64,000 nt of DNA. It comes from Achromobacter marplatensis. Lineage in GTDB: Bacteria > Pseudomonadota > Gammaproteobacteria > Burkholderiales > Burkholderiaceae_B. The notes beneath the pieces were generated by a model. That model ran no database searches and was not told the DNA's origin. It saw nothing but the letters and a program-made list of their open reading frames with translations. A program made the position numbers and the translations under genes. Shown here in pieces: positions 43,897 through 53,524 of the stretch. The stretch's first letter is position 1. Each line of letters begins with the position of its first letter. The stretch lies in the NCBI RefSeq assembly GCF_002209535.1, contig NZ_NJIG01000001.1, positions 772,023 to 836,022 of the forward strand, read 5' to 3'.

Positions 43897-46800
43897 TCAA
43901 TCGTGCCTCAAATCCAGCGAGAACGGAAATTCCCGGCTGACGACAGCGGGCGCGACGTCCATGCGCCCCGGCGTGTGCCCGGTCTTCTCGAACCGCGCCA
44001 GTCGCCGGCTTTCGGCCTCGTAGGAGTTGACCGGGAACGACTCCGGATTCAGCCCGCCCGGATGCGCCACGTGGTATTTGCAGCCGCCCAGCGAACGTTG
44101 GTTCCAGGTGTCGACGATATCCACCGTCAGCGGCACATGCACGGCAATCGTGGGATGCAGCGCCGACGGCGGCGCCCACGCCTTGTAACGGACGCCCGCC
44201 ACGTATTCTCCAACCCGGCCGGTGGGCTGCAAGGGCAGCGCGCGGCCGTTCACCGTCACAACATAGCGGTTGTCGTTCAAGCCCGATACCCGGATCTCCA
44301 CCCGTTCCAGCGACGAATCCACGTAGCGCACCGTCCCGCCGGACGAGCCCTCTTCGCCCATGACGTGCCAGGGTTCCAGCGCGCCGCGCAATTCCAGGTG
44401 GATGCCGCGCGCCGCCACGTCGCCGAACAGCGGAAAGCGGAACTCGAAATGCGGGTCGAACCAGGCCGAGTCGAAGCCGTAGCCCGCCTCGTTCAGGTCG
44501 GCCAGCACGTCCTCGAAATCCATCTTCACGAAGGTAGGCAACAGGAAGCGGTCATGCAGTTCGGTGCCCCAGCGCGTCAGGCGCGCCGTATAGGGCGTCT
44601 TCCAGAAGTGCGCGATCAGGCCGCGCAGCAGCAGTTGCTGCGCCAGGCTCATGCGCGCATGCGGCGGCATTTCAAAGGCGCGCAGCTCCAGCAGCCCCAA
44701 TCGCCCCGTGGGGCTGTCGGGCGAATAGAGCTTGTCGATGCAGAATTCCGACCGGTGGGTATTGCCGGTCACGTCCACCAGGATGTTGCGCAACGCCCGG
44801 TCGATCATCCAGGGCGGCACGGAATCGCCCTGCTGGGCCACGCGCCGATGAATTTCCTGAAATGCCAACTCCAGCTCGTACACCTGGTCGTTGCGGGCCT
44901 CGTCGATGCGCGGCGCCTGGCTCGTCGGCCCGATGAACAGGCCGGAAAACAGGTAGGACAGCGAGGGGTGGTTCACCCAGTACGCCAGCAGGCTGGCCAG
45001 CACATCGGGGCGGCGCAGGAACGGGCTGTCCGCCGGCGTGGCGCCGCCCAGCACGAAGTGGTTGCCGCCACCCGTACCGGTATGGCGGCCGTCGGCCATG
45101 AATTTTTCGGTGGACAGCCGGGTCTCGAATGCCGCCTCGTAGAGGAATTCGGTGTGGTCGACCAGTTCGGCCCAATTGCTGGCCGGATGGATGTTGACCT
45201 CGATGACGCCCGGATCGGGCGTCACCTGCAGCACCTTCAATCGCGGATCGCGCGGCGGCGGATAGCCTTCCATCACGATCCTGGCTTTCAGGTCGCGCGC
45301 CGTGGCCTCGACCTGGGCAACCAGCGCCAGGTAGTCTTCCAGGCGCGGCAAGGGCGGCATGAACACGTACAGGATGCCATTGCGCACCTCCACGCACATC
45401 GCGGTGCGCGTGAGCCAGGCCGCGGATTCGAACTTGGCCGGCTGCCGCGCCTCGGGCACGTCCACACCCGGTCCGCCGCGCCCCGCGCCGTTCACGACGG
45501 GCGCTTCGCCGTTGCGCGAACCGAGCGGACCGCCCGGCTCCTGGCGCGCCGTGGCGCGCACGTTCTGCGTCAGCAACTGGGCGGGCCCGGGCAGCGACCG
45601 CCGCGCATCAAACGGGTCGCGCTCGACCGCCACGGGCGCGTCGGCCTCGTCCACCCAGGGCAACGAATCCAGGGGCAGGCGGTATCCCATTGGGGAATCG
45701 CCTGGGAACAGGTACATGCGCTCGTCCCGCAGGAACCAGGGGCCGGACACCCACGAACCGTCCTCGCCCGCCTGGATCGGCAAGGCGTATCCCACCACGC
45801 TGTCCAGCTTCTGCTCGAATACGCGGCGCAGGCGTGCGCGCTCCATCTCGTCTTCCAGCCGCGAATCGAAGGGGTCCACGTTCGCGGGCAGGCGGCGTTC
45901 GCGCCACAGGTAATAGAACACGTCCTCGTAACCGGGCACGACGGTCTGCCCGCCGACGCCCAGCCGCTCGCACAGCCGCGCCATGAAGCGCCGGGCATCC
46001 GCCACCGTGTACGCGCTGCGCTGGCGCTCGTCGGCGAACAACGTCGGGTCTTCCCAGCAAGGCTGCCCATCCGTGCGCCAATAGATCGACAGCGCCCAGC
46101 GCGGCAACTGCTCGCCCGGATACCACTTGCCCTGCCCGAAATGCAGGAAGCCGTTGCCGCCGTAGCGCGTGCGCAGCCGGTTCAGCAGTTCCAGCGCATA
46201 GCCGCGCTTGGTGGGCCCCAGCGCGGCGGTGTTCCACTCAGCGCCCTCGCGGTCCGACACGGACACGAAGGTGGGCTCGCCGCCCATCGTCAGGCGCACG
46301 TCCATGTGGTCCAGATGGTCGTCGATCTTGTCGCCCAGGTCGCGGATGGCGTGCCATTGCGCGTCGGTATAGGGCTTGGTCACGCGCGGCGACTCGAACA
46401 CCCGCGTGACTTCCATGGTGTGCGTGAATTCGACCTCGGCCTCGTCGACCGCGCCCGTCACCGGCGCGGCGCTGCCCGGCTCGGGCGTCGCCGCCAGCGG
46501 GATGTGGCCTTCGCCCGCCAGCAGGCCCGAGGTCGGGTCCAGCCCGATCCAGCCCGCCCCCGGCAGATAGACCTCGCACCACGCATGCAGGTCGGTAAAG
46601 TCCGATTGGGCGCCGCTGGGGCCGTCCAGCGCCCGCACGTCCGGCTTCAGCTGGATCAGGTAGCCCGACACGAAGCGCGCCGCCAGCCCCAGGTGACGCA
46701 GCGCCTGCACCAGCAGCCAGCCCGAATCGCGGCACGACCCGGCATTGCGCGCCAGCGTCTCTTCAGGCGTCTGCACCCCCGGCTCCATGCGGATCAGATA

Positions 46801-47271
46801 GTTGATTTCCTGATGGATCTGCTGGTTCAACCCCACCAGGAAATCCACGGTGCGCTGCGGCCGCACGTCCACGCGCGTCAGAAACTCGGCAAAGCGCGGC
46901 GTGGCCTGGCCGCACACCAGGTACGGCGCCAGTTCGCGGGCCAGGCCGTCGTCGTAGGTGAAGGGGAAGGTCTCGGCGTCCGGCTCCAGGAAGAAGTCGA
47001 ACGGGTTGTAGACCGCCATTTCGGCAACCAGGTCCACGGTGATCTTGAATTCCCGGGTCTTGCCCGGGAAATTCAGCCGCGCCAGGTAGTTGGCAAAAGG
47101 ATCCTGCTGCCAGTTGATGAAGTGCTCGGCTGGCTCGATGGTCAGCGAATACGACAGGATGGGGGTCCGGCTGTGAGGCGCGGGCCGCAGGCGCAGCACT
47201 TGCGCCGAGAGCCCGACAAGACGGTCATATTTGTATTGCGTAACGTGCTTGAGTGCTACGTGGATCGTCAC
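43897..47271 (-). CDS. transglutaminase-like domain fused to DUF2126 (COG4196 type)
   Basis: A 1124-aa protein. The N-terminal transglutaminase-like unit (1-290) opens with the family-typical [14 protein letters not shown] and has a full triad: Cys180 (GSCRDS), His229 (LHAWCEVY) and Asp245 (GLDPTSG). Residues about 310-1110 are the large DUF2126 region, with segments such as [25 protein letters not shown] and [12 protein letters not shown]. The longest frame starts at 47319, but GTG at 47271 is preceded by GGAGAAGG at ideal distance and gives the usual N-terminus. This fusion is a standard member of ATP-grasp/alpha-E/transglutaminase operons; the reaction is unknown. Confidence 0.9.
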   Translation of the reverse strand: MTIHVALKHVTQYKYDRLVGLSAQVLRLRPAPHSRTPILSYSLTIEPAEHFINWQQDPFANYLARLNFPGKTREFKITVDLVAEMAVYNPFDFFLEPDAETFPFTYDDGLARELAPYLVCGQATPRFAEFLTRVDVRPQRTVDFLVGLNQQIHQEINYLIRMEPGVQTPEETLARNAGSCRDSGWLLVQALRHLGLAARFVSGYLIQLKPDVRALDGPSGAQSDFTDLHAWCEVYLPGAGWIGLDPTSGLLAGEGHIPLAATPEPGSAAPVTGAVDEAEVEFTHTMEVTRVFESPRVTKPYTDAQWHAIRDLGDKIDDHLDHMDVRLTMGGEPTFVSVSDREGAEWNTAALGPTKRGYALELLNRLRTRYGGNGFLHFGQGKWYPGEQLPRWALSIYWRTDGQPCWEDPTLFADERQRSAYTVADARRFMARLCERLGVGGQTVVPGYEDVFYYLWRERRLPANVDPFDSRLEDEMERARLRRVFEQKLDSVVGYALPIQAGEDGSWVSGPWFLRDERMYLFPGDSPMGYRLPLDSLPWVDEADAPVAVERDPFDARRSLPGPAQLLTQNVRATARQEPGGPLGSRNGEAPVVNGAGRGGPGVDVPEARQPAKFESAAWLTRTAMCVEVRNGILYVFMPPLPRLEDYLALVAQVEATARDLKARIVMEGYPPPRDPRLKVLQVTPDPGVIEVNIHPASNWAELVDHTEFLYEAAFETRLSTEKFMADGRHTGTGGGNHFVLGGATPADSPFLRRPDVLASLLAYWVNHPSLSYLFSGLFIGPTSQAPRIDEARNDQVYELELAFQEIHRRVAQQGDSVPPWMIDRALRNILVDVTGNTHRSEFCIDKLYSPDSPTGRLGLLELRAFEMPPHARMSLAQQLLLRGLIAHFWKTPYTARLTRWGTELHDRFLLPTFVKMDFEDVLADLNEAGYGFDSAWFDPHFEFRFPLFGDVAARGIHLELRGALEPWHVMGEEGSSGGTVRYVDSSLERVEIRVSGLNDNRYVVTVNGRALPLQPTGRVGEYVAGVRYKAWAPPSALHPTIAVHVPLTVDIVDTWNQRSLGGCKYHVAHPGGLNPESFPVNSYEAESRRLARFEKTGHTPGRMDVAPAVVSREFPFSLDLRHD

Positions 47272-47342
47272 TGCCTTCTCCGGGTCGACTGGGGGCTGCC
47301 GCAAAGGCAGCCAAAGCACTGCATGGGGAACACGTGGGGGGT

Positions 47343-48140
47343 TCAGTGGCTGGTCTGCACCTGTACCGATACATCCATTGACAGCGCGGCGGCGGCGCCG
47401 TGCAACCAGCGCACGGGCGAGGCCGATTCATAATCGCGCGCCACCGCCAGCCGGCAATGGCCGTCCGAAGCGAAGCAGGCGTGGCTGACATCCACGCTGA
47501 CCCAGCCGTGCCGGGCCAGCCAGACGTCCGCCCAGCCATGGTTGGCGGCCTCGTCGCCTGCCACATGCCAATAGCCGCTGACGTAGCGGGCCGGCGTACC
47601 GAAGGCGCGCACGCAAGCCAGCAGAAGATGGGTGTGGTCCTGGCTGCCGCCCCGCCCTGCCGCCAGCACCTGCGCCGCCATCATCGGCGCATCGTTCAAA
47701 CCCGGCGTGTACGCCACCCGTTCGCGGATGGCGGCGCTTAGCCTCAACACGTCGTCGGGCGTATGCATGCCGCGGGGCGCCACGTGGCGGCAGAAGTCGC
47801 GGATGGTGTCGTCGCACTGGGTCAGCGCGGTGGGCACGCCGTAGATGTAGACCGGCAGGCGTTCGTCCTCGTCGCCCACATGGCCCTGGGCCAGCGGATG
47901 GATGTCCACCTGCCCCACGGCGTGGATCTCGATTTCGCTGTGGGTGCGGTGCAAGGTCAGCGTGTGGATGACGTTGCCGTAGGCATCCACCTGCGGCTGG
48001 ATCTCGCCGGGCGTCTGGATCTGCCACCGCAGCGCATGCTGGTGGTCATCGCGCCGGGGCGTCAGGCGCAGCGTCTGGATGCTGTAGTTCACCGGGGCGG
48101 CATAGCGGTAGCGGGTCACGTGCTTGATGAGATGCTTCAT
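47343..48140 (-). CDS. transglutaminase-like protein with Ser in place of the catalytic Cys
   Basis: A 265-aa protein of the same family as the two other transglutaminase-like proteins in this operon (N-terminus KHVTRYRYAAPVNY; core RYVSGYW). At the position of the nucleophilic Cys it has Ser166 (GGSQDHTH instead of GxCQDFAH), encoded by AGC (complement of 47643-47645). His201 and Asp217 of the triad remain, although the DPT motif is degraded (VDVSH). It may be catalytically weak or a binding subunit. The ATG at 48140 follows GGAGACCTTC; an ATG at 48152 is less likely. It is the first gene of the five-gene operon, 71 bp upstream of the DUF2126 gene. Confidence 0.87.
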   Translation of the reverse strand: MKHLIKHVTRYRYAAPVNYSIQTLRLTPRRDDHQHALRWQIQTPGEIQPQVDAYGNVIHTLTLHRTHSEIEIHAVGQVDIHPLAQGHVGDEDERLPVYIYGVPTALTQCDDTIRDFCRHVAPRGMHTPDDVLRLSAAIRERVAYTPGLNDAPMMAAQVLAAGRGGSQDHTHLLLACVRAFGTPARYVSGYWHVAGDEAANHGWADVWLARHGWVSVDVSHACFASDGHCRLAVARDYESASPVRWLHGAAAALSMDVSVQVQTSH

Positions 48141-48628
48141 GAAGGTCTCCAAGGGTCACGCTGGCAACATCGGGGCCGTCCGCCCCCTGGTCCGGCAGGC
48201 ACGACGATTGATAGTAGCAATGGTTCGTTGAAATAATTAAGCAACTTGCATGCCAAGTTGCCGGGCGCGGGGGCCTGTCGACAATCGCCCGTCGTTTGCG
48301 CGTGCCTGCCGCGCGGGCTACCCCCGGAATGTGGCCCCGAATGCCCCTGAAACGCCCCGGGCATGCCCATTTAGCGGCACTTGGCACCAGACCGGTGCGC
48401 GGGCGGCCCCTTATCGGACTCCGTCGTGCCGGGGTGGCGCCCGCCGCCTGCCGCGCAGTTTTTACAACCCATTGCAAAATTGTTCCGCAAGCGACCAGGG
48501 GCATCCGGCGCATGGCAGCCCGCAAGCGCAATCACAATCTTCAAACCGGCGGACAATCGTTCAATACGCGTTGCGGGCCGGGTGGCACATTGCAGGGAAT
48601 TCCCCGCAGGCATCCCAAGGAGACCTCC
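48141..48628. other. 488-bp divergent intergenic region
   Basis: It separates the transglutaminase/ATP-grasp operon (minus) from the isochorismatase operon (plus) and must hold promoters for both. It is locally AT-richer around 48215-48245. I see no convincing small gene. The 8-mer GACAATCG occurs at 48280 and 48552. The clearest element is the dyad at 48241-48261. Confidence 0.6.
48241..48261. promoter_or_regulatory. candidate operator dyad
   Basis: A perfect inverted repeat: GCAACTTG (48241-48248), CATGC, CAAGTTGC (48254-48261). It lies 101-121 bp upstream of the transglutaminase operon start, beside an AT-rich stretch, which suits a regulator-binding site. The regulator is unknown. Confidence 0.4.
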
Positions 48629-49282
48629 ATGCCCGTCACCGCCACCCCAACCCCCGGCGCCAAACTGCTGTCCCCCAAGGACCACACGCTCATCATGATC
48701 GACTTCCAGTCGCAGATGGCGTTCGCCACGCATTCCATCGACGCGGTCACACTGCGCAACAACGCCGGTCTGGTCGCGCATGCCGCCGCCGGCTTCGGCG
48801 CGTCCGCCATCCTGACGACCGTTGCCGAAAAGAGCTTCTCGGGCCCGATGTTCGACGAAGTGGTCGCGCCGTTTCCCGGCCAGAAGCTGCTGGACCGCAC
48901 GTCCATGAACACCTGGGAAGACGCGGCCGTGATCAAGCAGGTGAACCAGATCGGCAAGACACGCATCGTGCTGGCCGGCCTGTGGACCAGCGTCTGCATC
49001 GTCGGCCCGGCACTGTCGGCGCTGGACCAGGGCTTCGAGGTCTACGTCATCACCGACGCCTGCGGCGACGTGTCGGTGGAAGCCCACAACCGCGCCATCG
49101 AGCGTATCGTGCAAGCAGGCGGCCAGCCGATCACCGCGCTGCAGTATCTGCTGGAAATGCAGCGCGACTGGGCGCGCACGGACACCTATGAGATGACGAC
49201 CGGCATCGCCAAGAAGTTCGGCGGCGCCTACGGCCTGGGCATCATCTACGCCAAGTCCATGTTCAACGCCCACGAAAGCTGA
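48629..49282 (+). CDS. isochorismatase-family (YcaC-like) cysteine hydrolase
   Basis: A 217-aa cytoplasmic hydrolase. The family triad is visible: Asp25 in MIDFQSQM, a Lys in AEKSFSG (about residue 72) and the nucleophile Cys in WTSVCIVG (about residue 119). The YcaC-type sequence around SMNTWED fits this subgroup, whose natural substrates are unknown. AAGGAGACC precedes the ATG. The open frame upstream (to 48296) has no support. It is 13 bp from the XapX gene and begins a five-gene plus-strand operon. Confidence 0.9.
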   Translation: MPVTATPTPGAKLLSPKDHTLIMIDFQSQMAFATHSIDAVTLRNNAGLVAHAAAGFGASAILTTVAEKSFSGPMFDEVVAPFPGQKLLDRTSMNTWEDAAVIKQVNQIGKTRIVLAGLWTSVCIVGPALSALDQGFEVYVITDACGDVSVEAHNRAIERIVQAGGQPITALQYLLEMQRDWARTDTYEMTTGIAKKFGGAYGLGIIYAKSMFNAHES

Positions 49283-49295
49283 CCGGAGCGCGCCG

Positions 49296-49586
49296 ATGAA
49301 GGTCTACCTGGTATCGCTGGGACTCGGCCTGCTGGTCGGGGTCATCTACGCGCTGTTCAACGTGCGGTCACCGGCCCCGCCGGTCATTGCGCTGGTAGGC
49401 CTGCTCGGCATCCTGGCTGGGGAACAGATCCCCCCGCTGATCAAGCGCCTCATGGCCGACGACGCCACCCGCACGTCCTGGCTCCAGCAGCAGGTCAAGC
49501 CGCATATGTTCGGCCAATTGCCCAGTTGCCCGAAGCCGCCCGCCCAATCCCCCCCCGACGCCTGTGGAGACAAGCGCAATGGCTGA
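49296..49586 (+). CDS. XapX domain protein
   Basis: A 96-aa membrane protein with two predicted transmembrane segments: KVYLVSLGLGLLVGVIYAL (residues 2-20) and the second around VIALVGLLGILAGEQ (about 30-44), separated by the family's RSPAPP turn. XapX proteins are small and of unknown function, commonly encoded beside YcaC-like hydrolases and amidohydrolases as here. The last 8 bp overlap the amidohydrolase start. Residues 62-96 are a hydrophilic, Pro-rich tail. Confidence 0.87.
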   Translation: MKVYLVSLGLGLLVGVIYALFNVRSPAPPVIALVGLLGILAGEQIPPLIKRLMADDATRTSWLQQQVKPHMFGQLPSCPKPPAQSPPDACGDKRNG

Positions 49587-51486
49587 CACTCCGACCTCGG
49601 CGCGCGACGGCGCGCCCGACCTGATCCTGCATCAAGGCCGCTTCACCACGCTGGACCCGGCTCGCCCCACTGCCGACGCGGTCGCCATCAAGGACGGCCG
49701 CTTCACGCGCGTCGGCACGGCCGCCGACATCCTGCCGCTGGCCGGACCCGGCACGAAGGTCATCGGCCTGAACGGCCGCAGCGCGTTGCCCGGGCTGATC
49801 GACAACCACCTGCACATCATCCGCGGCGGCTTGAACTACAACATGGAACTGCGCTGGGATGGCGTGACCAGCCTGGCGGACGCCATGGCCATGCTGCGCC
49901 GGCAGGTCGCCATCACCCCCGCGCCGCAATGGGTGCGGGTGGTGGGCGGCTTCACCGAGCATCAATTCGCCGAAAAGCGCCTGCCGACCATCGAAGAACT
50001 GAATGCCGCGGCGCCCGACACGCCGGTGTTCATCCTGCACCTGTACGACCGCGCGTTGCTGAACGCCGCCGCCCTGCGGGCCGTGGGCTACGACAAGACC
50101 ACGCCCGCGCCCCCGGGCGGCGAGATCGTGCGCGACGCGGCCGGCAATCCCACGGGGCTGCTGCTGGCCAAGCCCAATGCGTCGATCCTTTACGCCACGC
50201 TGGCCAAGGGGCCGAAGTTGCCCTTCGAATACCAGTTGAATTCCACGCGGCATTTCATGCGCGAACTCAACCGGCTGGGCGTCACCGGCGCCATCGACGC
50301 CGGCGGCGGTTTCCAGAACTACCCCGAGGACTATCAGGTGATCCAGCAACTGGCCGACGCCGGCCAGTTGACGATCCGCCTGGCCTACAACCTGTTCACG
50401 CAAAAGCCCAAGCAGGAAAAGGAAGACTTCCTGAAGTGGACCGCCACCTCGCAATACAAGCAAGGCACGGACTACTTCCGCCACAACGGCGCCGGTGAAA
50501 TGCTGGTGTTCTCGGCGGCCGACTTCGAAGACTTCCGCCAACCGCGCCCGGAAATGGGCCCGGAGATGGAAGGCGAGCTTGAGGACGTGGTGCGCATCCT
50601 GGCGCAGAACCGCTGGCCCTGGCGCCTGCACGCCACCTATGACGAAACCATCTCGCGCGCGCTGGATGTCTTCGAACGCGTCAACCAGGACGTGCCGCTG
50701 GCTGGCCTGAACTGGTTCTTCGACCACGCCGAAACCATTTCCGAGCGATCCATCGACCGCATCGCCGCGTTGGGCGGCGGCGTGGCCGTGCAGCACCGCA
50801 TGGCCTACCAGGGCGAATACTTCGTCGAACGCTACGGCGCCGGCGCGGCCGAAGCCACGCCGCCCGTCAAGCGCATGCTGGAACGAGGCGTCAACGTGTC
50901 CGCCGGCACGGACGCCACCCGCGTGGCGTCCTATAACCCCTGGGTCTCGCTGTCCTGGCTGATCACGGGCAAGACCGTGGGCGGGCTGCGGATTACGCCG
51001 CAGCGCAACTGCCTGGACCGCGACACCGCGCTGCGCATGTGGACCGAGAACGTGACGTGGTTCTCGAACGAACAGGGCAAGAAAGGCCGCATCGCCGAAG
51101 GCCAGTTGGCCGACCTGGTCATACCCGACCGCGACTTCTTCGCCTGCCCCGAATCGGATATCGCCGACACCAGCAGCCTGCTGACGGTGGTGGGCGGCAA
51201 GGTGGTGTGGGGCGCCGGCGAGTTCGCCGCGCACGACGAAGCCGCGCCGCCGCCCGCCATGCCGGACTGGTCGCCCACCCGCCTTTTCGGCGGCTACGGC
51301 GCCTGGGGCGATAGCGAAGGCAAACCATTACAGGCGACGCTGCGCGAGGCAGCCGCCGCCTGCGCGTGCGCGAACGGCTGCAATGTCCATGGCCATCAGC
51401 ACGCGGGCGCCTGGGCCAGCACGCTGCCCGTGTCGGACCTGAAGGGCTTCTGGGGCGCGCTGGGCTGCGCGTGCTGGGCCGTATGA
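49579..51486 (+). CDS. metal-dependent amidohydrolase, YtcJ-like, with Cys/His-rich C-terminus
   Basis: A 635-aa amidohydrolase-superfamily enzyme. It has a beta-sandwich start (LILHQGRFTTLD), the metal-binding HLH in LPGLIDNHLHIIRGG (about residue 79), further His residues in RLHATYDETI (about 353) and FFDHAETI (about 383), and the late Asp in SAGTDATRVASYNPW. The substrate is an amide or ester, not identified. The C-terminal 45 residues are unusual: ACACANGCNVHGHQH with further Cys, resembling a metal-binding tail not needed for the barrel. The ATG at 49579 follows GGAGA; an ATG at 49564 in XapX is the alternative. The stop overlaps the DoxX start. Confidence 0.88.
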   Translation: MADTPTSARDGAPDLILHQGRFTTLDPARPTADAVAIKDGRFTRVGTAADILPLAGPGTKVIGLNGRSALPGLIDNHLHIIRGGLNYNMELRWDGVTSLADAMAMLRRQVAITPAPQWVRVVGGFTEHQFAEKRLPTIEELNAAAPDTPVFILHLYDRALLNAAALRAVGYDKTTPAPPGGEIVRDAAGNPTGLLLAKPNASILYATLAKGPKLPFEYQLNSTRHFMRELNRLGVTGAIDAGGGFQNYPEDYQVIQQLADAGQLTIRLAYNLFTQKPKQEKEDFLKWTATSQYKQGTDYFRHNGAGEMLVFSAADFEDFRQPRPEMGPEMEGELEDVVRILAQNRWPWRLHATYDETISRALDVFERVNQDVPLAGLNWFFDHAETISERSIDRIAALGGGVAVQHRMAYQGEYFVERYGAGAAEATPPVKRMLERGVNVSAGTDATRVASYNPWVSLSWLITGKTVGGLRITPQRNCLDRDTALRMWTENVTWFSNEQGKKGRIAEGQLADLVIPDRDFFACPESDIADTSSLLTVVGGKVVWGAGEFAAHDEAAPPPAMPDWSPTRLFGGYGAWGDSEGKPLQATLREAAAACACANGCNVHGHQHAGAWASTLPVSDLKGFWGALGCACWAV

Positions 51487-51893
51487 CGATGCCGGCGGTA
51501 TTCACGTCGCCGGCCGTGCGCTGGCTTGCCCTGCTGGCGCTTTGCGGCGCGTACGTGCAAGGCGGGCTGGTGAAGCTGATGGACTTCAACGGCGCGCAGG
51601 CTGAAATGGCGCATTTCGGCCTGCATCCCGCCCATCTGGCGGCCGCTGCCGTTATTCTGCTGGAACTGGGCGCCAGCGCCTTGGTCCTGACCGGCCGGTT
51701 GCGCTGGCTGGGTGCCCTGGCGCTGGCCGGCTTCACCGCCGCGGCGGCGCTGATGGCCAACCGGTACTGGGAAGCGCCTGCGGACGCGCGTTTCATGACC
51801 ATGAACGCCTTCTACGAGCACATCGGACTGGCTGGGGCATGGGTCCTGGTCGCCTGGCATGACCTGACGGAGCGCACGCATGGCCGGCGTTGA
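51483..51893 (+). CDS. DoxX-family membrane protein
   Basis: A 136-aa protein with four predicted transmembrane segments and DoxX features: WLALLALCGAYVQGGLVKLMDF at the N-terminus (residues 14-35) and a central VILLELGASALVLTGR. DoxX proteins are poorly characterised membrane proteins linked to redox or thiol stress. The start is fixed by ATGA overlap with the amidohydrolase. Its stop lies 14 bp inside the MFS gene, so the operon is tightly coupled. Confidence 0.88.
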   Translation: MTMPAVFTSPAVRWLALLALCGAYVQGGLVKLMDFNGAQAEMAHFGLHPAHLAAAAVILLELGASALVLTGRLRWLGALALAGFTAAAALMANRYWEAPADARFMTMNAFYEHIGLAGAWVLVAWHDLTERTHGRR

Positions 51894-53511
51894 CCACAAT
51901 ACCCCCCCTCCCGCCGCCATCAGCGGCATGGCCCCGCTCAAGCACACGCTGTTCGCCGTGCTGTGGGGCGCCACCATCCTGGGCAATATCGGCAGCTTCA
52001 TGCGCGACGTGGCCAGCGCCTGGCTGGTCACGGACTTGTCGTCGAACCCCGCCGCCGTCGCCATGATGCAGACTGCCGCCACCTTGCCGGTTTTCCTGCT
52101 GGCCATTCCCGCCGGCGTGCTGTCCGACATCCTGGACCGGCGCCGCTTCCTCATCATCATCCAGGTCCTGCTGGCTTGCGTCAGCTTCACCCTGCTGATG
52201 ATGGCCAAGACCAATACGCTGACCGTCGAATACCTGATCGCGCTGACCTTCCTGGGCGGCGTGGGCACGGCGCTGATGGGTCCGACCTGGCAGGCCATCG
52301 TCCCGGAACTCGTGCCCAAGGCGGAACTGAAGACCGCCGTCGGCCTGAACTCGCTGGGCATCAATATCGCGCGCGCCTTGGGACCTGCCGTGGGCGGCCT
52401 GCTGCTGGCGGCGTTCGGCGCCGCCGCAGCCTACGGCGCGGATGTGCTCAGCTACGTGTTCGTCATCGCCGCGCTGTTGTGGTGGAAACGGCCCAAGAAG
52501 GTGGATGACGGCCTGTCCGAACAGTTCTTTGGCGCCTTCCGCGCCGGCGTGCGCTTTGCGCGCGCCAGCCGCGACCTGCATGTGGTGCTGCTGCGCGCGG
52601 CGGTCTTCTTCATCTTCGCAAGCTCAGTGTGGGCGCTGCTGCCGCTGGTGGCACGCCGCATGCTGGGGGGCAGCGCGGGCTTCTACGGCATCTTGCTGGG
52701 CGCAGTCGGCGTGGGCGCGATCCTGGGCGCGGTGATATTGCCGATGCTGCGCCGGCGCCTGAACACCGACGGCCTGGTGCTGGCCGCGGCCGCCGTCGCC
52801 GCCATCGTCATGGCGGCGCTGTCCTTCGCGCCGCCGCAATGGGCGGCGGTCCTGCTGTTGCTGCTGTTGGGCGTAGGCTGGATCGTCGCCCTGACCACTT
52901 TCAACGGCGTGGCGCAATCCATTCTGCCCAATTGGGTGCGCGGGCGCGGACTGGCGATCTATCTGATGGTGTTCAACGGCGCCATGGCCGCCGGCAGCCT
53001 GGGCTGGGGCCTGCTGGCGCAGGAGATCGGCGTTCCGGCCACCTTGCTGGCGGGTGCCGCGGGCCTGCTCGGGGCCGGCCTGGTCCTGCACCGCATGCGC
53101 CTGCCCCAAGGCGAGGCCAATCTGGACCCGTCCAACCACTGGCCCGAACCGCTTCTGGATGCGCCCGTCGAACATGACCGCGGCCCGGTCATGGTGCAGA
53201 TCGAATACCGCATCCGGGTGCAGGACCGCCCCGCCTTCCTGCAGGCGCTGCAAGCCGTGGCCGAAGAGCGCCGCCGTGACGGCGCCTATGCCTGGGGGAT
53301 CGCGGAACACACCGGCGATCCGGAACGGGTGCAGGAATGGTTCCTGGTGGAGTCCTGGGCGGAACACCTGCGCCAGCATCAGCGCGTGTCGCAAGCCGAC
53401 GCGGACCTGCAGGGCGAAGCCCAGCGTTTTCACATCGGACCGGACAAGCCCGTGGTGCATCACTTCCTGGCGCTGGACATGCGACAGGCGAAGCCCGGCC
53501 CGACGACCTGA
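51880..53511 (+). CDS. MFS exporter (MFS_3/EntS-like) with C-terminal monooxygenase-like domain
   Basis: A 543-aa protein. Residues about 15-410 form a major facilitator domain with roughly 10-12 transmembrane segments and the EntS-type opening LWGATILGNIGSFMRDVASAW (written here from residue 28). Residues about 440-540 form a soluble ferredoxin-like domain of the antibiotic-monooxygenase kind (MVQIEYRIRVQDRPAF ... WFLVESWAEHLRQH). This arrangement is normal for the MFS_3 'transmembrane secretion effector' family. It probably exports a product handled by the operon's hydrolases. A ribosome site GGAGC precedes the ATG. It is convergent with the FAD protein gene, 13 bp apart. Confidence 0.88.
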   Translation: MAGVDHNTPPPAAISGMAPLKHTLFAVLWGATILGNIGSFMRDVASAWLVTDLSSNPAAVAMMQTAATLPVFLLAIPAGVLSDILDRRRFLIIIQVLLACVSFTLLMMAKTNTLTVEYLIALTFLGGVGTALMGPTWQAIVPELVPKAELKTAVGLNSLGINIARALGPAVGGLLLAAFGAAAAYGADVLSYVFVIAALLWWKRPKKVDDGLSEQFFGAFRAGVRFARASRDLHVVLLRAAVFFIFASSVWALLPLVARRMLGGSAGFYGILLGAVGVGAILGAVILPMLRRRLNTDGLVLAAAAVAAIVMAALSFAPPQWAAVLLLLLLGVGWIVALTTFNGVAQSILPNWVRGRGLAIYLMVFNGAMAAGSLGWGLLAQEIGVPATLLAGAAGLLGAGLVLHRMRLPQGEANLDPSNHWPEPLLDAPVEHDRGPVMVQIEYRIRVQDRPAFLQALQAVAEERRRDGAYAWGIAEHTGDPERVQEWFLVESWAEHLRQHQRVSQADADLQGEAQRFHIGPDKPVVHHFLALDMRQAKPGPTT

Positions 53512-53524
53512 CGGTGCGCCGGGT

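Noticed and set aside
43903..47433. 1176-codon plus-strand frame opposite the DUF2126 gene
   Set aside because: It is the antisense of a strongly supported protein with transglutaminase motifs. Its translation is Arg/Gln/His/Val-rich with no motif.
48296..48628. N-terminal extension or small gene before the YcaC-like hydrolase
   Set aside because: The frame is open, but its translation is Arg/Pro/Ala-rich without a motif, and a strong ribosome site serves the ATG at 48629.
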